In this document: piece by piece, positions 35,133 through 43,189 of the stretch
Numbering within the stretch: position 1 is the stretch's first letter
Layout of the letters: each line of letters begins with the position of its first letter
Source: Gammaproteobacteria bacterium HGW-Gammaproteobacteria-15
GTDB taxonomy: Bacteria; Pseudomonadota; Gammaproteobacteria; Enterobacterales; Alteromonadaceae
Direction of reading: 5' to 3'
Assembly (NCBI GenBank): GCA_002840125.1
Contig: PGZF01000005.1
Coordinates: 434,001-498,000 of the forward strand
DNA length: 64,000 nucleotides
Position numbers and translations under genes: made by a program
The notes under the pieces: generated by a model
Told to the model about the DNA's origin: nothing
Seen by the model: the letters and a program-made list of their open reading frames with translations, nothing else
Database searches by the model: none

Positions 35133-35237
35133 TCGGTTCTCCAAGATTTACGCAGCCAGGCTGCAAAAGTATGTTTTAATAGTGTCCAATGAACTGACCT
35201 ATACTAACGGTTTGTGCGGATGAGGTTAACACCCGAC

Positions 35238-36218
35238 ATGAAATATCCTGTGTTTTTTCTGCTATTACTGCTTGGTGGCTGCGAAAAACTGACATCAGCG
35301 CCACCATTGCAACAATTTCCGCATGTAGCACAAGGCAGCTACGCCGCAGCTTTGTCAGATGATGGCCGCTACAGTGCCGTATCGTCAATTCAGGATGGCG
35401 TGGCGTTATGGGATTTGCAAACCAATGCACTAAAATACCAGTGGAAGCATCAGGACAGCGCTGAAAACCTGGTCTTTAGCCTGGCTATCAGCAATAACAA
35501 CAGCCATGTACTAACGGCCGATCAAAATACTTATGCGTTATGGCAGCTTAGTAACGGCGAAAATGTCGGGTTTTGGCAGTTAGATGCCGCCACGGTGCGT
35601 GATGTTGCGGTGTCGGACAACGGCGCACATTTGCTTATTGGCAAAAGCAATGGCGGTGTGCAGCACATTACGCTGGCATCAGGCCGGCGGCTGGAGTTTT
35701 TAGGCCATACCGAGCGCATTAACAGTGTAGCCATGTCGCCCAATGGCCGTTATGCCCTTACCGGTGGCAATGACTACAAAGCACATTTATGGGACACACA
35801 AAGTGCGCAAATTGTATATAGCTTTAGCCACCCCAGCCGGGTAACCAAAGTCGCGCTGGACCCGCAAGGCCGCTATGCCTTTACCGCCGACAGCCAGGAT
35901 TTAGCCCAGATTTGGGATATTCAAACCGGCCAGTTAGTCAGTGCGTTAAAATTTGTCGCACGCCAGCAAATATTCAGTGCAGTGCGCTTTAGCCGCGATG
36001 GTAAATATCTGGCTACCGGCGCCCCTACGCGCAAGCTGGCATTATGGGATGTACAAAGCGGCCGCGAGTTACAACAATGGCAAGTCGGCGTAAAACCAGA
36101 CAGCCGCCCGCCCAGTGCAGTAGTGCATGCAGTAGCATTTTTAACAGATAATAAGCTGATAAGCGAAAGCTCCAGTGGCATAGCCGAAGTATGGGAGATA
36201 ACACATGACACCAAGTGA
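35238..36218 (+). CDS. WD40-repeat lipoprotein
   Basis: Starting at the ATG at 35238, a lipoprotein signal (MKYPVFFLLLLLGGC, Cys15) leads into seven WD40-like blades. They are recognisable by ALWDLQ, ALWQLS, VQHITL, HLWDTQ, QIWDIQ, ALWDVQ and EVWEIT at roughly 42-residue intervals, the count needed for a closed propeller. Upstream GTG (35214) and ATG (35220) starts are possible but would put extra residues before the signal. It is probably a periplasmic or outer-membrane protein-interaction scaffold; the partner is unknown. The last 14 bases overlap slyX, so the two are coupled. Confidence 0.88.
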   Translation: MKYPVFFLLLLLGGCEKLTSAPPLQQFPHVAQGSYAAALSDDGRYSAVSSIQDGVALWDLQTNALKYQWKHQDSAENLVFSLAISNNNSHVLTADQNTYALWQLSNGENVGFWQLDAATVRDVAVSDNGAHLLIGKSNGGVQHITLASGRRLEFLGHTERINSVAMSPNGRYALTGGNDYKAHLWDTQSAQIVYSFSHPSRVTKVALDPQGRYAFTADSQDLAQIWDIQTGQLVSALKFVARQQIFSAVRFSRDGKYLATGAPTRKLALWDVQSGRELQQWQVGVKPDSRPPSAVVHAVAFLTDNKLISESSSGIAEVWEITHDTK

Positions 36219-36432
36219 GCAGGAATTACAGCTGCATATTGTTGAATTAGAGAGCAAGCTGGCATTTCAGGAAGATACGGTAAACAGCTTAAGCAATGAA
36301 TTGCTGGAGCACCAAAAACGTATAGACCGGCTGGCGCAGCAGGTAATGCTGCTGGCTGAGAAACTACGCAACCTGCCGGATGATCAGGGTATATTGCGGC
36401 CAGAGGAAGAGCCACCACCGCCGCATTATTAA
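36205..36432 (+). CDS. slyX: SlyX family coiled-coil protein
   Basis: The 75-residue protein is nearly all coiled coil (ELQLHIVELESKLAFQEDTV, LSNELLEHQKRIDRL) with a proline-rich tail ending PPPPHY, as in E. coli SlyX. Its molecular role is not established. It overlaps the WD40 lipoprotein gene by 14 bases and runs tail-to-tail into yheV with a two-base gap. The neighbourhood of fkpA, slyX, yheV and yheS is conserved with enterobacteria. Confidence 0.92.
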   Translation: MTPSEQELQLHIVELESKLAFQEDTVNSLSNELLEHQKRIDRLAQQVMLLAEKLRNLPDDQGILRPEEEPPPPHY

Positions 36433-36434
36433 TA

Positions 36435-36641
36435 TTATTCCGGCTTAAAAACGCCAATAACCTGCTCGGCGGCGCGGCTGGCTTTGGCTATTTGCGCTTC
36501 GGGCTGCACCATCTGGTGGCCGCATGCCACGCATTCGACCTTTTCTACGTTATTCTCCAAAAACAACATCAGCGTATCCATCGCTTTGCATTTCGGGCAG
36601 CTGGCGCCAGCAATAAAACGTTTCTTTTTACGTGTTGTCAT
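36435..36641 (-). CDS. yheV: YheV family zinc-ribbon protein
   Basis: Starting at the ATG at 36641, the 68-residue product begins MTTRKKKRFIAGASCPKCKA. It ends EQVIGVFKPE, both matching E. coli YheV (RKRFIAGAKCPAC, EQVIGIFHPD). Two CxxC pairs (CPKC and CVAC) can bind one zinc. A start four codons earlier (36653) is possible. The function is unknown. Confidence 0.92.
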   Translation of the reverse strand: MTTRKKKRFIAGASCPKCKAMDTLMLFLENNVEKVECVACGHQMVQPEAQIAKASRAAEQVIGVFKPE

Positions 36642-36744
36642 CTTGTATCTCATTTCTCGGTGGCAGCAATTTTATCCGGCAAGCCTTGGTTTGTTGCGGT
36701 TATACGGGTAAATTAGCAACCCAATTCAGTACACAGGAAAAAAC

Positions 36745-38652
36745 ATGATCCAACTGCAACAGGTCGAATTGCGCCGCGGTATTCAGTGTTTGTTTCAGGG
36801 CGCCGATCTTACCGTATTTCCGGGGCAAAAGGTGGGAATTGTCGGTGCTAACGGCTGTGGTAAATCCAGCTTGTTTGCCTTACTGCAAAATAAACTGCAC
36901 GCCGATGCCGGTAATGTCAGCATTCCGGCCAGCTGGCATATTTCTACCGTAGCCCAGGAAACACCGGCGCTGGACTGCAGCGCGATGGATTATGTACTGC
37001 AAGGCGACGAGCAGCTGTTTCCGTTATTGTTAAAAGTGCGCACCGGCTGCAGCGAAAGTGATTTAGCCGCAGTACACCTGCAAATTGAAGCCTTAGACGG
37101 CTACCGCGCCGAAGCCAAAGCCGGTATTTTGCTCGACGGCCTCGGTTTTAGCGGTGAAGCACAGCAACATGCCGTAAAGTCATTCTCTGGTGGCTGGCGT
37201 ATGCGGTTAAACCTGGCGCGGGCGTTAATGCAACGCGCCGAACTGTTATTACTGGATGAACCGACCAACCACCTCGATTTAGACGCCGTGCTATGGCTGG
37301 AAAAATACCTGGCGAACTATCAGGGTACCCTGCTACTGATCAGCCACGACCGCGACTTTCTCGATGCGGTAACCGACAATATCGTGCATATCGAGCGCCA
37401 GACCCTGACAGTGTACAAAGGTAACTACAGCCAGTTTGAACGCCAGCGCGCCGAGCAGTTATCGCAGCATCAGGCCAATTTTGACAAACAGCAGCGCCAG
37501 GTTGCGCACCTGCAAAAGTTTATCGACCGTTTTAAAGCCCAGGCCACCAAAGCGCGGCAGGCACAAAGCCGGATTAAAGCACTGGAGCGGATGACAGTGT
37601 TAGCACCGGCGCATGTTGATTCGCCCTTCAGTTTTAGTTTTCGTGAACCCAAAGCACTGCCCAATCCATTATTAAAAATGGAAAACGTGCAGGCCGGTTA
37701 CGCCGACAAAATTATTTTAAGCCAGATTAAGTTCCAGCTACTGCCAGGCAGCCGCATTGGTTTACTTGGCCGCAACGGCGCCGGTAAGTCCACGTTAATT
37801 AAACTGCTGTCCGGCGGCATGACACCGCAAAGTGGTGAAGTATGGTACGCCAATGGCGTAAGTCTGGGTTATTTTGCCCAGCATCAGCTGGAAACGCTGC
37901 GGCCGCAGGATTCACCCTTGCAACATCTGGTACGGTTAGACCCGTTAGTACCCGAACAAAAGCTGCGCGACTTTTTGGGCGGTTTTGGCTTTCACGGCGA
38001 TAAAGCACTGGAAGCCTGTGCACCGTTTTCCGGCGGCGAAAAAGCCCGTTTGGTACTGGCTCTGATCGTTTACCAACGGCCTAATTTGTTACTGCTGGAT
38101 GAACCAACCAACCACCTTGATTTAGATATGCGTGAAGCCATAGTGATGGCGCTGCAGGAGTTTGAAGGCGCTATCGTGATCGTATCGCACGACCGCCATT
38201 TGCTCAGCAGCTGTACCGACGAGTTTTATTTAGTCGCGAATGGCCGGGTTGCGCCGTTTGACGGCGATTTAGCCGACTATTACCAATGGCTGCAACAAGA
38301 CGCCCGGCAAACGGCCAATGCCGCCCAGGCTGACAGCGCCGTTAGCAGCAACGTGGTGCGTAAAGATCAAAAACGGCTGGAAGCCGAGCTGCGCAATTTA
38401 TTGCGCCCGCTAAAGCAAAAAGTGGAAAAGCTGGAGCTACAGCAGGAAAAGCTGACCAAAGAACTGGCCGCCATTGAGCAACAAATGGCCGATCCGGATA
38501 TTTACGATGCCAAACGTAAGGCTGAGCTAACAGAACTGCTGGCAAAACAGGCCGCGGCCAGCAGCAACTTAAGCAGCACAGAAGAAGACTGGTTTATGGC
38601 CCAGGACGAACTGGAGCAACAAACCGAGCAGTTCTGGAAAAATAATGCTTAA
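36745..38652 (+). CDS. yheS: ABC-F family ATPase (YheS-like)
   Basis: The 635-residue soluble protein has two ATPase domains and no membrane segment. Domain 1 has Walker A GANGCGKSS, signature SFSGGWRMRLNLARAL and Walker B LLLLDEPTNHLD. Domain 2 has GRNGAGKST, PFSGGEKARLVLAL and LLLLDEPTNHLD. The inter-domain linker is charged and helical (about 235-290), and a coiled-coil C-terminus (about 545-632) is present. The length equals E. coli YheS (637). ABC-F proteins act on the ribosome E site. It overlaps the next gene by eight bases. Confidence 0.95.
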   Translation: MIQLQQVELRRGIQCLFQGADLTVFPGQKVGIVGANGCGKSSLFALLQNKLHADAGNVSIPASWHISTVAQETPALDCSAMDYVLQGDEQLFPLLLKVRTGCSESDLAAVHLQIEALDGYRAEAKAGILLDGLGFSGEAQQHAVKSFSGGWRMRLNLARALMQRAELLLLDEPTNHLDLDAVLWLEKYLANYQGTLLLISHDRDFLDAVTDNIVHIERQTLTVYKGNYSQFERQRAEQLSQHQANFDKQQRQVAHLQKFIDRFKAQATKARQAQSRIKALERMTVLAPAHVDSPFSFSFREPKALPNPLLKMENVQAGYADKIILSQIKFQLLPGSRIGLLGRNGAGKSTLIKLLSGGMTPQSGEVWYANGVSLGYFAQHQLETLRPQDSPLQHLVRLDPLVPEQKLRDFLGGFGFHGDKALEACAPFSGGEKARLVLALIVYQRPNLLLLDEPTNHLDLDMREAIVMALQEFEGAIVIVSHDRHLLSSCTDEFYLVANGRVAPFDGDLADYYQWLQQDARQTANAAQADSAVSSNVVRKDQKRLEAELRNLLRPLKQKVEKLELQQEKLTKELAAIEQQMADPDIYDAKRKAELTELLAKQAAASSNLSSTEEDWFMAQDELEQQTEQFWKNNA

Positions 38653-39166
38653 CAGCGGCAGAAAAATGCCTGCAACCATTACGGCAGATAAGTTGTGGCA
38701 GTTTAGCCTGCAGTTGTATCCACAGGTTAAACCGCTGTGCCTGCAATGGCAGGACGAGCTGGGCGCCAATGTAAACCTGCTGCTGTTGCTGTGCTATTTA
38801 GAGCAGCAGCAGCTTAGTTTAAGCAGCGCCGAACTGCAGCAACTGGCAGCACAGCTAAACAACTTTAGCGCGCAGTTTACCCGGCCACTGCGCGCACTGC
38901 GCAAAAACACCGCTATAGCTGCGGTAACAGCGGCACAACAGCAAAGCTTAAAACAGGCTTTGCTGCAGGCCGAACTGACACTGGAGCAGTTAGAACAACA
39001 ACTGCTACTGCAACACTGCCCGCCGTTAACAGCCGATGCCACACCATTGCTGGAGCTGTATTTAGCCCAACTTAATGCCGGTATCAACGCACGCAACAAC
39101 ACTTTCGCCGCGCAAATAATTGATCTGCGTCAAGCTTACCAACACCTAAGCCAGCACAGCGGCTGA
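38645..39166 (+). CDS. TIGR02444/DUF2390 family protein
   Basis: The 173-residue all-helical protein begins close to the family start (LWQFSLQLYPQVKPLCLQWQ) and continues ANVNLLLLLCYLEQQQLSL. It is rich in Gln and Leu. An internal ATG at 38669 (MPATIT) could be the true start. It overlaps yheS by eight bases. In many gammaproteobacteria this family follows yheS, which supports the assignment. The function is unknown and no catalytic motif is visible. Confidence 0.85.
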   Translation: MLNSGRKMPATITADKLWQFSLQLYPQVKPLCLQWQDELGANVNLLLLLCYLEQQQLSLSSAELQQLAAQLNNFSAQFTRPLRALRKNTAIAAVTAAQQQSLKQALLQAELTLEQLEQQLLLQHCPPLTADATPLLELYLAQLNAGINARNNTFAAQIIDLRQAYQHLSQHSG

Positions 39167-39242
39167 TCTTTGATCTGTATCAGCTAAGCACGCCACAGCT
39201 TTACCTACACTTGAGCTAACAACACAGCAAGAGGGTAAGGTT

Positions 39243-39383
39243 ATGAACCTGTGGCAGGAATTTTTAAACGATCCGGTAATTTTTATCTCTTTTACCGGTT
39301 TGGCTATTGTGATTGGCTTATGTATTTTTTACGCCGTGTACTTTATGTATAAAGTAGGGCACGAACAGCCAGACAATAAATAA
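39243..39383 (+). CDS. DUF3149-like small membrane protein (46 residues)
   Basis: The ATG at 39243 follows a GAGGGTAAGG ribosome site. The product begins MNLWQEFLNDPVIFISFTG, has one transmembrane helix of about 22 residues (14-36) and a short polar tail HEQPDNK. The WQEFLNDPV start and single helix fit the DUF3149 family. The function is unknown. It stands alone between a helical protein and fdxA on the other strand. Confidence 0.75.
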   Translation: MNLWQEFLNDPVIFISFTGLAIVIGLCIFYAVYFMYKVGHEQPDNK

Positions 39384-39392
39384 ACCGCAAAG

Positions 39393-39719
39393 TTAGCCTA
39401 CGTCGAGGTACTGCAGTTTATCCGGTACACCGTTCCAGGTGTCAGCATCTGTTGGAGCCGGTTTTACTTCGCGGATATTTGGCCACAGCGCGGCCAATTC
39501 GGCATTTAGCTGAATAAAGCCGTGCTGCTCAGGCGGCACTTTGTCTTGCTGTACTATGGCATTGGCCGGGCATTCCGGCTCGCATAAGCCGCAATCAATA
39601 CAAATAACCGGATCGATTGCCAGAAAGTTGGGTCCTTCAAAAAATGCATCTACCGGACATACCGCTACGCAGTCGGTGTATTTGCATTTTATACAGTTAT
39701 CCAGCACCACAAAGGCCAT
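39393..39719 (-). CDS. fdxA: Seven-iron ferredoxin FdxA
   Basis: The 108-residue protein has two cluster motifs: [14 protein letters not shown] (Cys9, 12, 17 and 21) and [12 protein letters not shown] (from about residue 40). It also has the long C-terminal tail ([20 protein letters not shown]) typical of Azotobacter-type 7Fe ferredoxins with one 3Fe-4S and one 4Fe-4S cluster. It is a low-potential electron carrier; the partner enzyme is unknown. A structured intergenic element lies behind its promoter side at 39806-39902. Confidence 0.95.
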   Translation of the reverse strand: MAFVVLDNCIKCKYTDCVAVCPVDAFFEGPNFLAIDPVICIDCGLCEPECPANAIVQQDKVPPEQHGFIQLNAELAALWPNIREVKPAPTDADTWNGVPDKLQYLDVG

Positions 39720-39805
39720 AGTGTATTGGTTCCTAATGTTTCAGGCTGGCGATCATACTGCAGCGCTGTAAAAAAACAACTATCTGCCAACCCAGACTTA
39801 AGTGA

Positions 39806-39902
39806 GAACAGGTTTGCCCTAAACCAACCGTTGCAGGCCAGGATGGCCGAATCGAGCCCCCAGGGAAGGGTTCACGGCGTGTTGGTGTGGGCAAACCTGT
39901 TC
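39806..39902. repeat. Structured intergenic element, copy 2
   Basis: A perfect 14-bp outer stem (39806-39819 with 39889-39902) encloses ACCAAC/GTTGGT (39823-39828, 39881-39886). The hairpin GGCC-AGGAT-GGCC (39836-39848) is identical to copy 1, and a second hairpin (about 39855-39872) has GGGA in its loop. The outer stem differs from copy 1 yet remains fully paired. The rest of the 325-base gap 39720-40044 holds no recognisable gene. Confidence 0.8.
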
Positions 39903-40044
39903 GTGTCGAAGCTCACAGACAGACTTTTCTGCATGACTGCCACAAACGAATACGGACAATGCCTCAGGCTTGACGTAAAATAGCCTCTATCTTGTGAGCT
40001 GCCCGCTTGTTGCTGTGCAGCAATGACACCGATTTGGAACCCCT

Positions 40045-41646
40045 ATGCTGCGCCTGACCGAAATAAAACTGCCGTTAAACCATGATGAAAATGCAATCAA
40101 TGCCGCTATTCTGGCCAAACTTAAACTAAAACCAGAGCAGCTGCTTAGCGTTCATGTGTTTAAACGTGGTTTTGACGCGCGCAAAAAAACTGATATCCAG
40201 CTTATTTACACCCTGGATATCGAGGTAGAAAACGAAGCAGCACTGCTGGCAAAATTTGCCAAAGATCAGCATGTAAAACCATCACCCGATACCAGTTATA
40301 AATTTGTCGCTCAGGCTCCGGCCACGTTAACCGAGCGACCCATTGTGATCGGCCTTGGCCCCTGTGGTTTATTTGCTGGCTTAATACTGGCACAAATGGG
40401 CTTTAAACCGATTATTTTAGAACGCGGCAAAGAAGTGCGCGAGCGCACCAAAGACACCTTTGGCTTTTGGCGTGGTAAAGAGCTTAACCCCGAGTCAAAC
40501 GTGCAGTACGGTGAAGGCGGCGCCGGTACCTTTTCCGATGGTAAGCTGTACAGCCAGGTAAAAGACCCCAAACACTATGGCCGCAAAGTAATGAGCGAAT
40601 TTGTTACCGCCGGTGCACCAGACGAAATTATGTATGTTAGCAAGCCGCATATCGGTACCTTTAAGCTGGTGGCGATGGTGGAAAAAATGCGCGCCACTAT
40701 TATTGAACTGGGTGGTGAAATCCGCTTTAGCAGCCGGGTAGACGACTTACACCTTGAAGATGGCCAGGTAACCGGCGTAACGCTGGCAACCGGTGAGCGG
40801 TTGCACAGCCGCCACGTGGTACTGGCTGCGGGCCACAGCGCGCGCGACACTTTTCAGATGTTGTATGACAAAGGCGTATATGTTGAAGCCAAGCCGTTTT
40901 CTATCGGCTTTCGGATTGAACACGAACAATCGATGATTGACGAGTGCCGTTTTGGCCCTAACGCCGGTAACCCGATTTTAGGCGCCGCTGACTATAAATT
41001 AGTGCACCATTGCAGCAATGGCCGCAGCGTTTACAGCTTTTGTATGTGCCCCGGCGGTACTGTGGTAGCAGCTGCGTCAGAACCCGGCGGCGTGGTTACC
41101 AACGGTATGAGCCAGTATTCACGCCACGAGCGTAATGCCAACAGCGCTATTGTTGTAGGTATCGACCCAGAACGTGATTACCCGGGCCACCCGTTGGCTG
41201 GTATTGCGCTACAGCGTAAGCTGGAGCAGCAGGCGTTTAAACTGGGAGGAGAAAACTACTACGCCCCGGCCCAGCTGATTGGCGATTTTCTGGCCGGTAA
41301 GCCTTCTACCGAGCTTGGTGATGTCAAACCGTCTTATACACCCAATATTAGCCTGACTGATTTAGCCCAGCTGCTGCCGGAGTTTGCCGTTGCCGCCCTT
41401 CGTGAAGCAATACCGGCATTTGACCAACAAATTAAAGGTTTCGCCAAAGCCGATGGTTTATTAACCGGCGTAGAAACCCGCACCTCGTCGCCAATTTGTA
41501 TTAAACGCGGTGCAGATTACCAAAGCATTAATATTAAAGGCCTGTATCCGGCCGGAGAAGGTGCCGGTTACGCCGGCGGTATTTTATCCGCCGGTATCGA
41601 CGGCATTAAAGTAGCCGAAGCAGTAGCGCTGGCGATGCTGGGCTAA
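40045..41646 (+). CDS. COG2509-type NAD(P)/FAD-dependent dehydrogenase
   Basis: The 533-residue flavoprotein has an N-terminal domain of about 95 residues before the FAD-binding motif IVIGLGPCGLFAGLILAQMG. Other features are NVQYGEGGAGTFSDGKL, VVLAAGHSARDTF and PSYTPNISLTDL. It ends YPAGEGAGYAGGILSAGIDG, all characteristic of the uncharacterised COG2509 dehydrogenases. It is presumably cytoplasmic; the substrate is unknown. It is monocistronic and convergent with the diguanylate cyclase, eight bases apart. Confidence 0.92.
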   Translation: MLRLTEIKLPLNHDENAINAAILAKLKLKPEQLLSVHVFKRGFDARKKTDIQLIYTLDIEVENEAALLAKFAKDQHVKPSPDTSYKFVAQAPATLTERPIVIGLGPCGLFAGLILAQMGFKPIILERGKEVRERTKDTFGFWRGKELNPESNVQYGEGGAGTFSDGKLYSQVKDPKHYGRKVMSEFVTAGAPDEIMYVSKPHIGTFKLVAMVEKMRATIIELGGEIRFSSRVDDLHLEDGQVTGVTLATGERLHSRHVVLAAGHSARDTFQMLYDKGVYVEAKPFSIGFRIEHEQSMIDECRFGPNAGNPILGAADYKLVHHCSNGRSVYSFCMCPGGTVVAAASEPGGVVTNGMSQYSRHERNANSAIVVGIDPERDYPGHPLAGIALQRKLEQQAFKLGGENYYAPAQLIGDFLAGKPSTELGDVKPSYTPNISLTDLAQLLPEFAVAALREAIPAFDQQIKGFAKADGLLTGVETRTSSPICIKRGADYQSINIKGLYPAGEGAGYAGGILSAGIDGIKVAEAVALAMLG

Positions 41647-41653
41647 ATCAGGC

Positions 41654-43051
41654 TTAAACAGGCTCGCCTGGTGTTGTGATGCGGTGTTTTACCACTGCAG
41701 CGTTGCTTAGCAAAATTCGGTTACCGCCGGCTTTTTTGGCCAGGTACATGGCATTGTCGGCGCTACGCATTAATGCCTGCGCTTCATTGCTGTGCTGCGG
41801 ATACAAGGCCACGCCAATACTGGGCAGTACCTGCAAAGAATTGCCAGCTAACGCAAAAGGCAGGTTTAGCGCCTGACGGATTTTTTCTGCCAGCAGCAGG
41901 GCAAGATCTTCACTGTCTACCTGCTGCAGTAAGATAACAAATTCATCGCCACCAAAGCGGGCCACAGTGTCGCTGCTACGCAAGCAACACTGTATACGCT
42001 GAGCTGTATGCTGCAGTAATTCGTCACCAATATGGTGGCCGTAATTATCGTTAATCTGTTTAAATTTATCTAAATCCAGATATAACAACGCAAACTGGCT
42101 TTGCTCGCGTTCGGCCGTGATCAGCGCCAGCTGCAGCCTGTCGTAAAACAGTTCACGGTTAGGCAATTGCGTTAATTGATCATACAGCGCATTGCGGTGC
42201 AGCCGATCCAGCATTTGCTTACGCTCTATGGCTACCGCCACCTGCACTGAGACAAACTCGAGCAATTCCATTTCACTATGGCTGTATCTGGGCGCGTCAG
42301 CACTGTTTTGCACCATTAAAGCACCCATAACAGCGCTGTGCGATTTTAGCGGCACACCAAGCCAGTTTATTGCGGCACCGGCTACCAGTTGCTGTAATTT
42401 TACTGGCAGTTCGGCCTGGTTATCGCTGGTAACTAATACCGTTTCAGACCGTCTTACTACCTCGGCACATAATGCCAGTATATCGCAGCCAGTCGGTTCA
42501 GCCGTTTCCTGCAATACCGACGTATAAACAAAGCCCAACTGCCTGCTGTTAACATCGGGCAGTACAATGGCAAAACAGCGCATCGGTATTAAACCGGCAA
42601 TAATGTGCTGAATGCTACGATATAACGCTGGTAAGTCGTCGCTGGCAAAGGCTGCTTCTGAAATAGCGTAAATTGCCGCCTGGCGTGCTTCAATTTGTTT
42701 GCTGCGGGTAATATCGCGCGCTACTGCGACGCGGCGTTTATCGGTTTCTGACCAACGGGCTGACCATAATAAATGTACTGTCTGGCCATCTTTGCGGATA
42801 TAGCGGTTTTCAAAGTCTACTTTTACCGCACCGGCATTTATTTCACTGGCCGTTTGTAACGTGCGGGCTCTGTCATCCGGGTGTACCAGTTCAATCATTG
42901 GCCTGCCCAGCATTTCCTGTGGGGTGTAACCAAAAATGCGTTCAGCCCCGGCGCTGACAAATTCAAAACGGCCATCTTTGTCCACTACGCAGATGGCATC
43001 CAGCAGTAAATCTATATATTGGCTAAGAGCTTTGTAACTGTCAGTATTCAT
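41654..43051 (-). CDS. PAS-GAF diguanylate cyclase
   Basis: The 465-residue soluble protein has a PAS domain (about 8-120, DLLLDAICVVDKDGRFEFVS), a GAF-like domain (about 140-285) and a GGDEF domain (about 290-455). The active site GGDEF is intact, and an RxxD inhibitory site (RSSD) lies five residues before it, so it should make cyclic di-GMP with product feedback. No membrane segment is present, so the signal is probably cytoplasmic, such as a ligand or redox state sensed by PAS/GAF. No phosphodiesterase partner is adjacent. Confidence 0.95.
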   Translation of the reverse strand: MNTDSYKALSQYIDLLLDAICVVDKDGRFEFVSAGAERIFGYTPQEMLGRPMIELVHPDDRARTLQTASEINAGAVKVDFENRYIRKDGQTVHLLWSARWSETDKRRVAVARDITRSKQIEARQAAIYAISEAAFASDDLPALYRSIQHIIAGLIPMRCFAIVLPDVNSRQLGFVYTSVLQETAEPTGCDILALCAEVVRRSETVLVTSDNQAELPVKLQQLVAGAAINWLGVPLKSHSAVMGALMVQNSADAPRYSHSEMELLEFVSVQVAVAIERKQMLDRLHRNALYDQLTQLPNRELFYDRLQLALITAEREQSQFALLYLDLDKFKQINDNYGHHIGDELLQHTAQRIQCCLRSSDTVARFGGDEFVILLQQVDSEDLALLLAEKIRQALNLPFALAGNSLQVLPSIGVALYPQHSNEAQALMRSADNAMYLAKKAGGNRILLSNAAVVKHRITTPGEPV

Positions 43052-43162
43052 AAAACTGCAGAACTACTACAACAGGAAATTTGTTAAACCTTAGCATGGA
43101 TCAGCAAGGATATCTGGTGGTATAGGCCGGTTTACATAAAATAAAGCTAATATTGTAAAGCA

Positions 43163-43184
43163 ACAGGGTGCGACAGCACCCTGT
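43163..43184 (-). terminator. Probable terminator of the amidohydrolase gene
   Basis: Perfect nine-base arms ACAGGGTGC (43163-43171) and GCACCCTGT (43176-43184) start five bases past the stop. The T-tract is short. Confidence 0.6.
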
Positions 43185-43189
43185 ATTGT

